A DNA stretch of 6,751 nucleotides, from positions 1 through 6,751 of the forward strand of contig DAOUFX010000352.1 of assembly GCA_034429675.1 (NCBI GenBank). Direction: 5' to 3'. Positions 1-5,255 of the stretch are shown here, piece after piece. Position numbers and translations under genes: made by a program. Each line of letters begins with the position of its first letter. The first letter of the stretch is position 1. The notes beneath the pieces are model-generated. The model was not told the DNA's origin, searched no databases, and saw only the letters and a program-made list of their open reading frames with translations. The stretch comes from JAKQHY01 sp034429675 (lineage in GTDB: Bacteria; Chloroflexota; Anaerolineae; B4-G1; SLSP01).

Positions 1-24
1 AGCCGGTACCCCGGCTCGAAAAAA
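1..24. repeat. GC hairpin with 3' A-run, cut by window edge (element 1 of 3)
   Basis: AGCCGG (1-6) pairs with CCGGCT (11-16) around the loop TACC, followed by CG and six A. The left flank lies outside the window, so a matching T-run cannot be confirmed. The layout and the core (GG, two bases, CCCC) match the hairpin at 6720-6751, and the right arm resembles that of the palindrome at 1173-1214. A following A-run, not a T-run, argues against an intrinsic terminator on this strand. On the other strand the visible part would be a T-run preceding a hairpin. Confidence 0.5.
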
Positions 25-38
25 CACTCCCTTATTCC

Positions 39-73
39 GGCTAACGGCTAAAAGCTAACAGCTAAACGCTATT
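39..73. repeat. Tandem repeat, 7-base period, unit RGCTAAM
   Basis: Four consecutive heptamers GGCTAAC, GGCTAAA, AGCTAAC and AGCTAAA (39-66) are followed by a decayed fifth copy, CGCTATT (67-73). Only the first and last bases of the unit vary, and the GCTAA core is invariant in the four good copies. The array ends a few bases before the GGAGGAG ribosome binding site of the membrane protein gene at 97. Confidence 0.75.
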
Positions 74-96
74 TTCGGAGGAGTTTTGGCAACGCG

Positions 97-534
97 ATGG
101 TAAAAGAAGTGGTTGAAGGTGTGTTGATTACAATCGTTTGCGTCGTTAACCTGCGTTTCCTTCACGATGCGTTTACCGCTTGGGCTTCGCCGGAAGGCTG
201 GAAGTTTTTTGTTTGGGCCGCATTGCCCTTGCTGGCGCTGTTGACGGCGGTTTCGCTTTCGTTGTTGCGCGGTCTGGACAAGGCCGGGTTCCCCCGAATC
301 TATCACGGTGCGCTGGTATGGCCGCTCTTGGGTATCCCTGTGTCGTTGCTGGTGATCGGAAAAATATTGACGCCGGTAGCTTTGGCGCTACCGGCGTTGA
401 TTGGGTTGGGATTATCGGGTCTGGGGATTGCCCAGGATTGGCGAGATTGGCGACGTTGGCGGAAGGCATCGCTGTTGCTCAATGTGATCTGGGCGGCGTG
501 GGGATGTTGGCTTTTTAGCTTGCTCCGTTTATAG
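97..534 (+). CDS. Small polytopic membrane protein of unknown function
   Basis: I do not recognise this 145-residue protein. It is strongly hydrophobic with about five predicted membrane segments, near residues 5-22, 36-57, 71-88, 91-112 and 124-143. A Trp/Arg-rich loop (DWRDWRRWRK, residues 114-123) lies before the last helix and is probably cytoplasmic by the positive-inside rule. The ATG at 97 is chosen because GGAGGAG lies at 77-83; the 13-base spacing is longer than usual. The TAG stop overlaps the TAA of the convergent S-component gene, leaving no room for a terminator. No enzymatic motif, paired cysteines or metal-binding cluster is visible. It sits beside an ECF transporter S gene but on the opposite strand, so no functional link should be assumed. 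That it is a real gene is supported by its ribosome binding site, the hydrophobic pattern and the tight convergent packing. Confidence 0.72.
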   Translation: MVKEVVEGVLITIVCVVNLRFLHDAFTAWASPEGWKFFVWAALPLLALLTAVSLSLLRGLDKAGFPRIYHGALVWPLLGIPVSLLVIGKILTPVALALPALIGLGLSGLGIAQDWRDWRRWRKASLLLNVIWAAWGCWLFSLLRL

Positions 535-1086
535 GTCTGCGCCCTTTTTCTTTCCTACCTCAATGCGTTGCCACGCGGCAACGACGCCCAACGTGAGGAC
601 GGCGGCGAGCGTCGCTTCGGGCAGGCCATTGGCGACGGCAATGCCGCCGAGGATGCGCCAATCCATTTTTGTGATCAGCCCATATACAGTGAGCACGAGT
701 ACGGTGTTAGTCATGCTTCCGGCAATGGCGGCGGTGACGATCGCCGGAACCTGCCAGCGCTTCAGGGCGCGATAAACCAGCCACGTCGCCGGGCCGATGA
801 ACAGGCGCGGTAAGACTGAAAGCAGCGGGTTGGTGAAGATAGCGTCGCCGGGTACACGCGGCGCGACGCCAGCCTGGATCATACTGGAAACCCCGAAGAT
901 TATTCCTATTCCTAATCCTACCCACGGGCCTTCAAGAATTGCGCCAATGATGACCGGGATGTGCATGTAGGTCAATGAAGCGCCGGAAACCCACGGGATG
1001 AATCCTAACGGTGGAAACCCGAACAACACCGAGATTGCGCCTAACGCGCCGGTAATGATAACTTTGCGGATGGTTTTGTTTTGCAT
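529..1086 (-). CDS. ECF transporter substrate-binding (S) component
   Basis: This 185-residue membrane protein has the length and pattern of the S subunits of energy-coupling-factor importers, which bind a vitamin or similar micronutrient and dock on the shared EcfA-EcfA'-EcfT module. Family-like segments include the GALGA stretch in helix 1 (residues 13-17, a small-xxx-small motif of the kind used to dock on EcfT), 'HIPVIIGAILEGPWVGLGIG' (42-61), 'LPRLFIG' (92-98) and 'GSMTNTVLVL' (123-132). Five to six hydrophobic segments are visible, with a basic C-terminus (GKKKG) probably in the cytoplasm. The ATG at 1086 has AGAGGGG upstream with about 10 bases of spacing. The ATPase and EcfT genes run divergently from the other side of the same intergenic region, so this is probably their dedicated S subunit, though such modules can also be shared. 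The substrate is unknown: I see no diagnostic residues and no recognisable vitamin riboswitch. Confidence 0.88.
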   Translation of the reverse strand: MQNKTIRKVIITGALGAISVLFGFPPLGFIPWVSGASLTYMHIPVIIGAILEGPWVGLGIGIIFGVSSMIQAGVAPRVPGDAIFTNPLLSVLPRLFIGPATWLVYRALKRWQVPAIVTAAIAGSMTNTVLVLTVYGLITKMDWRILGGIAVANGLPEATLAAVLTLGVVAAWQRIEVGKKKGADL

Positions 1087-1111
1087 GGTGGTTAATCCCC
1101 TCTTTGAAAAT

Positions 1112-1144
1112 AGTCGAAAGTCAAAAGTCAGAAAGTCGAAAGTC
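1112..1144. repeat. Tandem repeat, 7-base period, unit RAAAGTC
   Basis: Read on the + strand the copies are GAAAGTC (1116-1122), AAAAGTC (1123-1129), A plus GAAAGTC (1130-1137, one extra base) and GAAAGTC (1138-1144), preceded by a decayed AGTC at 1112-1115. In the direction of the S gene the unit reads GACTTTY. The array lies 25-29 bases upstream of the S-component start and just ahead of its ribosome binding site. One copy creates a -35-like TTGACT on the minus strand, but no -10 stands at a fitting distance. Confidence 0.7.
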
Positions 1145-1172
1145 CGTAGTTGTCTTTGATAGCCAGGGTAAT

Positions 1173-1214
1173 GGTTTTTTTTGCGAGCAGGGGTACCCGC
1201 TCGCGAAAAAAACC
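1173..1214. repeat. Long palindrome: T-run, GC hairpin, A-run (element 2 of 3)
   Basis: The left arm (1173-1188: GG, eight T, GCGAGC) pairs with the right arm (1199-1214: GCTCGCG, seven A, CC) over 16 positions, with a single G-T wobble. The centre at 1189-1198 can add three G-C pairs (GGG with CCC) around a GTA loop, with one bulged A. The T-run is on the 5' arm and the A-run on the 3' arm on both strands, so neither transcript has the U-tail of an intrinsic terminator. It sits between two divergent genes, where a terminator would not be expected for either. Confidence 0.8.
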
Positions 1215-1321
1215 TTTATGTCTCTGACATGTAGACCGCGATTTTCATCCAACCGCTCTTGCAATTTCCATTATACTTCAACTTGTCCGGGCGGCGGTTG
1301 GCATCCAGAGAGGTTTGCCGG

Positions 1322-1330
1322 TGGTATAAT
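1322..1330 (+). promoter_or_regulatory. Extended -10 promoter for the ECF ATPase-EcfT operon
   Basis: A perfect TATAAT at 1325-1330 is preceded by TG and one base (1322-1324), which makes an extended -10 element able to work without a -35 box. No good -35 stands at 16-18 bases; TTGGCA at 1298-1303 is 21 bases away. Transcription would be expected to begin about six to seven bases after the box, near 1337. That position carries an in-frame GTG, so the mRNA may be leaderless or have a leader of about 12 bases. Confidence 0.6.
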
Positions 1331-1348
1331 TTGACTGTGTCTGCATGG

Positions 1349-3097
1349 ATGACTTTGAAGAAGGTTTCGTACGCATATCCCGTGCCCGGCGGCGTGCCGA
1401 TTCCCGCTTTGCGCAGTTTATCGCTGAGCATTGACGAGGGCGAGTATGTCGCCGTGGTGGGAGCGAACGGCTCCGGCAAGTCCACGTTGGCGCGACACCT
1501 GAACGCACTGCTGATCCCAGACAGCGGGACGGTGCACGTCGCGGGGATGGACACGCACGAGGTCGCCCATCACCCGGAGATTCACCGGTTGGTGGGCATG
1601 GTTTTTCAGCGCCCTGAAGATCAGATTGTGGCGACGACAGCGCTTGAGGATGTCGCGTTTGGGCCGGAGAATCTGTCCTTGCCGCCCGCTGAGATTCGCG
1701 AGCGCGTGCGTGAGGCGCTTGAGTCCGTCGGCTTGTGGGAGGAGCGCGACCGTCCGCCGCACATGCTTTCGGCGGGACAGATGCAGCGGCTGGCGCTGGC
1801 CGGCGTGCTGGCGATGCGCCCGCGCTGCATCGTTTTCGACGAGGTCACGGCGATGCTGGATCCCGCCGGGCGGCGCGCCGTGCGCGGCTGGATGCAACGC
1901 CTCCATCGTGAGGGCATGACGGTCGTCACGATTACGCATTTTATGGAAGAAGCCGCCGAGGCGGAGCGTATCGTGGTGATGGAGCGAGGCCGTCCGGCCC
2001 TGGATGATTCCCCGGAGTCGGTTTTTGCCAACGCGGCGGGTTTGGCGGCGTTGGGCCTCGAATTGCCGCCTGTTGCGGCGCTGGCGCACGAGCTTCGCAC
2101 GTTTTTCCCCGGGTTGTCTGCCTCACTGTTTTCGGTCACTGCCCTGGCCGATGGGCTGATTGGGGAGATGGCGCCCACTAACGGGCCATCTTCTGTCCAG
2201 ATGGAATCTCCTGTTGCCGGCCCGCCCCCCTGGCTTTCTGACGATCCCGCGCCATTGCTTGACGTCTGCGGTCTGGGTCACGTCTATATGCAAAAGACGC
2301 CGCTGGCGCGGATGGCGCTTCACGACGTGACGCTTTCTGTGACCGAAGGCACGGTACACGGGTTGTTGGGCGCGACCGGATCGGGGAAATCCACGCTGAT
2401 GCAACATCTCAACGGGCTGTTGCGCCCTCAGACCGGTTCGGTGCGGGTGGGGCCTTTCGATCTAAGCGCTCCTGATGTTGACTTACGCGCGGTGCGCCGT
2501 TTTGCCGGATTGAGTTTTCAGATGCCTGAAATGCAAATTTTCGAGCAGTACGTGGGTGACGAGATCGCTTACGGGCCGCGTCTGCTTGACTTGCCGCGCC
2601 CGGAGCTGCGGAAGCGTGTCTATTGGGCGATGACGCTGGTGGGACTGGATTTCGAGGCGTTCAAGGACCGGTTGACTTTTACTCTGAGCGGGGGAGAGCG
2701 CCGGAAGGTGGCGTTGGCGGCGACGTTGTCGTTACAGCCACGGGTGTTGTTGTTGGATGAGCCGACGGCAGGGCTGGATCCGGTTTCTCGCCGGGAGCTG
2801 TTGGAGCATTTGCGATCTTTTCAGGAAACCGGGATGACTTTGGTGCTTTCTTCTCATCAAATGGAAGATCTGGCGTTGTTGGCGCAGCGGATGACGGTTT
2901 TGGAACGCGGCGCCGCTGTGCTTTCCGGCGCGCCGGGCGATGTGTTTGCGCAGAGCGAGCGTTTGGCGGCGTTGGGGTTGGCATCTCCGGCAGCGGCGCA
3001 GATCGCGGAGGCGTTGCGCGCGCGCGGGCGATCCGTGCCCGCCGGTGTGGTGACGCGCGCCGCGCTGTTGGATTATCTGCGGGGTTGCGCGGCATGA
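1349..3097 (+). CDS. ecfA: Fused ECF transporter ATPase, EcfA1-EcfA2 in one chain
   Basis: This 582-residue protein carries two complete ABC ATPase domains that power an energy-coupling-factor importer from the cytoplasmic face. Domain 1: Walker A GANGSGKS (38-45), Q-loop Gln87 in FQRPEDQ, signature LSAGQ (140-144, Ala where LSGGQ is usual), Walker B IVFDE (161-165), switch His197. Domain 2: Walker A GATGSGKS (341-348), Gln391 in FQMPEMQ, LSGGE (446-450), LLLDE (467-471), His503. The texts after Walker B ('VTAMLDP', then 'PTAGLDP') fit an EcfA1-then-EcfA2 order. The duplication includes the small C-terminal region of each half: 'VFANAAGLAALGL' in the first and 'VFAQSERLAALGL' in the second. 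A Pro-rich linker near residues 280-300 joins them. The start is uncertain: ATG 1349 gives the family-like 'MTLKKVSYAYP' but has no ribosome binding site; an in-frame GTG at 1337, on the predicted transcription start, would add four residues. The gene overlaps ecfT by ATGA. Confidence 0.93.
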   Translation: MTLKKVSYAYPVPGGVPIPALRSLSLSIDEGEYVAVVGANGSGKSTLARHLNALLIPDSGTVHVAGMDTHEVAHHPEIHRLVGMVFQRPEDQIVATTALEDVAFGPENLSLPPAEIRERVREALESVGLWEERDRPPHMLSAGQMQRLALAGVLAMRPRCIVFDEVTAMLDPAGRRAVRGWMQRLHREGMTVVTITHFMEEAAEAERIVVMERGRPALDDSPESVFANAAGLAALGLELPPVAALAHELRTFFPGLSASLFSVTALADGLIGEMAPTNGPSSVQMESPVAGPPPWLSDDPAPLLDVCGLGHVYMQKTPLARMALHDVTLSVTEGTVHGLLGATGSGKSTLMQHLNGLLRPQTGSVRVGPFDLSAPDVDLRAVRRFAGLSFQMPEMQIFEQYVGDEIAYGPRLLDLPRPELRKRVYWAMTLVGLDFEAFKDRLTFTLSGGERRKVALAATLSLQPRVLLLDEPTAGLDPVSRRELLEHLRSFQETGMTLVLSSHQMEDLALLAQRMTVLERGAAVLSGAPGDVFAQSERLAALGLASPAAAQIAEALRARGRSVPAGVVTRAALLDYLRGCAA

Positions 3098-3906
3098 GCC
3101 AGTTTGAGTTCCAGCGGTTTGTCATGGTCGGGCAGTACCTTCCCACCGGATCGTGGGTGCACCGTCTGGATCCACGTACACGGTTGGTGGGGGGATTGTT
3201 GCTTTTAGCGGCGATCACTGTGGCGCCGCGTCTGAGTGGCGTGGCTCTGGCGTTCTTTGCCCTCATCGGTGTGATTTACCTGGCGCGCGTTTCACCGGGC
3301 TATGCGCTGCGCGGTCTGCTTCCGCCGTTGCCGTTTGTGGGGTTGCTGGCGCTTTTGCAGGTGTTCCTGGGGCCGGCGCGCGCCGGCGGGTGGCTGGATT
3401 TCGGGCCGTTCCACGCATCGGCGGAGTCGTTGTTGGCGGGAATTGTGCTGGTGGTGCGGTTCGCGGCCTTGCTGTTGGCCCTCAGCCTGGTTTCGTTCAC
3501 GCTTGCCACCGGTGAGCTTATTCGGGGCTTGACGTCGCTGCTCCGCCCGCTGGCGGCGCTGGGATTACCGACCTACGATTTTGTGTTGATGGTGCAGGTG
3601 GCCCTGCATTTTATGCCGTTGCTGGCGTATGAGACGGAACGCATCACCAAAGCACAGGCTTCGCGCGGCGCCGATTGGGGGACAGGTCGCGGCGGATTGC
3701 TGCGCCGCGCGCGACAGGTATTGCCGATGTTGATTCCGCTTTTCCTGACCACGTTGCACCGCGCCGAGACGATGGCGCTGGCGATGGAATCCCGCTGCTA
3801 CCACAGCACCATGCGCACTTCTTTGATCACGCTGCATTTCCGCCGTTCCGATGTGGTCGCGTTGGCGGCGTCCGTGGGGGTGAGCGTGGCGATTGTGTTG
3901 TTCTAG
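3094..3906 (+). CDS. ecfT: ECF transporter transmembrane coupling protein EcfT
   Basis: This 270-residue membrane protein is the usual length for EcfT, the scaffold that passes ATPase movement to the S subunit. The N-terminal 'SWVHRLDPRTR' (20-30) is typical of the family. The two coupling-helix motifs that contact the ATPases are present: 'QASRGADW' around 188-195 (SRG) and 'AMESRCYHS' around 230-238 (SRC). The second usually reads AMEARGY, so Gly is replaced by Cys while the key Arg is kept. Hydrophobic segments follow the family pattern, ending in a final helix after 'FRRSD'. The ATG at 3094 overlaps the ATPase stop (ATGA), which implies translational coupling; GGGG at 3081-3084 may assist. 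A TTG at 3085 would add only three residues and is not preferred. The TAG stop shares the tetramer CTAG with the stop of the convergent protease gene. Confidence 0.93.
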   Translation: MSQFEFQRFVMVGQYLPTGSWVHRLDPRTRLVGGLLLLAAITVAPRLSGVALAFFALIGVIYLARVSPGYALRGLLPPLPFVGLLALLQVFLGPARAGGWLDFGPFHASAESLLAGIVLVVRFAALLLALSLVSFTLATGELIRGLTSLLRPLAALGLPTYDFVLMVQVALHFMPLLAYETERITKAQASRGADWGTGRGGLLRRARQVLPMLIPLFLTTLHRAETMALAMESRCYHSTMRTSLITLHFRRSDVVALAASVGVSVAIVLF

Positions 3907-4910
3907 GGTTGCGCCAGCGTCACGCCGAAGCGATCCAGCACCCGTTGGATCGGCGTGAAGATCGTCACCTGCTCCGATCCGGCAAAGAGCAAGCCCACCG
4001 CGCGCCGTTCCATGTCCACGATGCCGGAACCGGAATCGCCGGGGCTGCTCATCCGGCTGGTGAAAACCTGATCGGTGAAGCGCACGTTGCGCCCGCCGTA
4101 CTCCACATTGATCGTCGCGTCAATCTGCGTGACGACCCCCTCGGTCAATCCGGTTGTCCGTCCCATCTTCTGCACTTTCATCCCCAGTTTCGGCTCGACA
4201 ATGCCGATCGGCTGCCCGATTTCGAGGATGGGCAGGGCGAGCGACGCCGGATCGGCGGGGCGGGCTATGGCTGCGTCCATCACATTGGCGCCGGGAGTGA
4301 GCTTGATCGGTTCGAGGCGATGGGTGGAACCGGTCGTCTTGGCGAGAAAATTGAGGAAGGACGTGAGCGCGCTGGCAATTGAGCACTCGCCGGGTTTCTG
4401 GCCGAAGTCCAGCGGTTCGAAGGCTTCGAGGGTGGCGAAGAGATCGGCGGCGGTGCCGCCGTCCGCCGGTCCCGGCTGATAGATGGCGTCGCCGATCTTG
4501 GCGTCGTTGCAATTGGCGAGGACGTGGTTGTTGCTGAGGATGAACCGTTGCCCATTGCGTTCGACGACCAGGCCGAGGGTGCCGGCGGTGATATCGTGGT
4601 GGCCGATGGAGATGCCGGGTTGCGCCGGGCGGTAGCGCAGCCGGGGATTTTCGGGGTAGGCGCGAATGCGCCCGGTTTCCACCACGTCGGTGATTAAGCC
4701 CTGGAAGAATTTGGGGATGAGGTCTTGCTCGGCGAGCTGTTCGATGGGTAGCTTCTGGGTCACAGAGATGATCAAGCTGAGTTGGTCGGTGGCCTGACCT
4801 TCGCTGTTTTTGTATCCAATTCCCACGCCGATGACGTTGCGCCGCTGGAAAAAGTCGGGAATCGCCTGCTGCGAGACTTGCCGTACCTGGGATAAGATTT
4901 GTTGGGTCAT
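3903..4910 (-). CDS. Trypsin-fold serine protease, Nal1-like, with conserved N-terminal domain
   Basis: This 335-residue protein appears to be a chymotrypsin-fold peptidase. The inferred catalytic triad is His129 in 'LSNNHVLAN', Asp212 in 'NVMDAAIA' and Ser293 in 'SPGDSGSG'. 'GTLGLVVERNGQRF' before the His and 'KMGRTTGLTEGVV' after the Asp fit bacterial proteins related to plant Nal1. Residues 25-82 form a separate N-terminal domain ('NVIGVGIG', 'SVTQKLPIEQL', 'DLIPKFF') that is usual in this group, and the neighbouring gene encodes a second copy of it. There is no signal peptide or membrane segment, so the protein is probably cytoplasmic. ATG 4910 is chosen because GGAGG sits four bases upstream. 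The frame stays open to a TTG at 4967, but that extension would simply translate the AATAGCA repeat. It is the last gene of a three-gene minus-strand run. Substrate and role are unknown; cleavage of a partner, self-processing or a regulatory function are all possible. Confidence 0.85.
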   Translation of the reverse strand: MTQQILSQVRQVSQQAIPDFFQRRNVIGVGIGYKNSEGQATDQLSLIISVTQKLPIEQLAEQDLIPKFFQGLITDVVETGRIRAYPENPRLRYRPAQPGISIGHHDITAGTLGLVVERNGQRFILSNNHVLANCNDAKIGDAIYQPGPADGGTAADLFATLEAFEPLDFGQKPGECSIASALTSFLNFLAKTTGSTHRLEPIKLTPGANVMDAAIARPADPASLALPILEIGQPIGIVEPKLGMKVQKMGRTTGLTEGVVTQIDATINVEYGGRNVRFTDQVFTSRMSSPGDSGSGIVDMERRAVGLLFAGSEQVTIFTPIQRVLDRFGVTLAQP

Positions 4911-4928
4911 AGAACCTCCGGGAGGGTT
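4911..4928 (-). promoter_or_regulatory. Strong ribosome binding site of the protease gene, inside a possible hairpin
   Basis: On the minus strand GGAGG (4919-4915) lies four bases before ATG 4910 and decides the start. The same bases can fold: AACC (4928-4925) then TC, after one bulged C, pair with GA and GGTT (4918-4913) around the three-base loop CCG. That would place the ribosome binding site in a six-pair stem. The hairpin is short, so its effect on translation is only a suggestion. Confidence 0.5.
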
Positions 4929-4931
4929 ACG

Positions 4932-4969
4932 AATAGCAAATAGCAAATAGCAAATAGCAAATAGCAAAT
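4932..4969. repeat. Tandem repeat, 7-base period, five perfect copies of AATAGCA
   Basis: Five identical heptamers AATAGCA run from 4932 to 4966, followed by AAT and then a decayed copy (TGGCA). On the coding strand of the flanking genes the unit reads TGCTATT. It fills most of the 66-base gap between the membrane protein/module gene and the protease gene, and ends 21 bases before the protease start codon. The perfect identity of the copies suggests recent expansion or ongoing slippage. Confidence 0.9.
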
Positions 4970-4976
4970 TGGCAGA

Positions 4977-5255
4977 TCAGGCGGATTTTGCTTTTTGGGT
5001 GTCGTGGATGTGGATTTCGCCGACGACCTGGACTTGTACGCGTATGCCGTCCAGCGTTTTGGGGATGCGGTCTCTGGCGGCGAGTTGTTCCAGAGGGACT
5101 TTGTGGGTCACGCCGACGACTACGGTGATTTCCTGGACGGGATCATTGTCCTGTGTGTGCTCGCCGATGCCAACGCTGACGACGTTGGCTTTTTTGAGCA
5201 GGGTTTGCTCGTATTTCTTTTTGATGGCGCGCACTTTTGCCAGTTCGGGGTGCAT
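4977..5255 (-). CDS. Internal in-frame start giving a stand-alone 92-residue accessory module
   Basis: ATG 5255 lies within the larger frame and would make a 92-residue soluble protein with a charged N-terminal helix (about 2-22, many Lys/Arg/Glu), then 'NVVSVGIG' (24-31), 'VGVTHKVPLEQL' (47-58), 'DRIPKTLDG' (62-70) and 'VVGEI' (77-81). The same motifs, in the same order and spacing, make up the N-terminal domain of the protease encoded next. Initiation here is supported by a near-ideal ribosome binding site and by the family-like N-terminus: both proteins begin with a short charged helix before the NV[IV]xVGIG strand. It could be an independent gene with accidental read-through from the membrane protein, or a second product of one gene. 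A free copy of a protease's own domain could act as inhibitor, chaperone or competitor, but the sequence does not show which. Confidence 0.6.
   Translation of the reverse strand: MHPELAKVRAIKKKYEQTLLKKANVVSVGIGEHTQDNDPVQEITVVVGVTHKVPLEQLAARDRIPKTLDGIRVQVQVVGEIHIHDTQKAKSA

Noticed and set aside
1173..1214. Bidirectional intrinsic terminator
   Set aside because: An intrinsic terminator needs a U-run after the stem. Here the T-run precedes the stem and the A-run follows it on both strands, and the flanking genes diverge.
1259..1348. TTG start at 1259 for the fused ATPase, giving a 30-residue N-terminal extension
   Set aside because: The extension covers the extended -10 promoter and has no family-like sequence or good ribosome binding site. 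The ABC domain begins naturally at the Met encoded at 1349.
1087..1348. Vitamin riboswitch (TPP, FMN, cobalamin or similar) upstream of the ECF genes
   Set aside because: I could not find the conserved core sequences of these classes on either strand. The only strong structure is the palindrome, which also occurs elsewhere in the window.
1418..2178. Long open frames on the minus strand opposite the ATPase gene (1418-2089 and 1621-2178)
   Set aside because: They are rich in Arg, Ala and Pro, have no recognisable domain, and mirror the codon bias of a well-supported ABC ATPase gene on the other strand.
2679..3266. 195-residue minus-strand frame across the ATPase-EcfT junction
   Set aside because: Its composition is dominated by Pro, Arg, Thr and Ala, and it spans two well-supported overlapping genes on the other strand. 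It is an artefact of high G+C.
3675..4382. 235-residue plus-strand frame crossing the end of ecfT into the protease region
   Set aside because: It overlaps two genes that have catalytic or family motifs in their own frames and shows no domain of its own.
4911..4967. N-terminal extension of the protease to TTG 4967
   Set aside because: It only translates the AATAGCA repeat and the ribosome binding site region. GGAGG four bases before ATG 4910 gives a clear start.
4932..4969. CRISPR array or origin-type iterons
   Set aside because: The heptamers are contiguous with no spacers, no cas or replication gene is nearby, and the unit is far shorter than either class.
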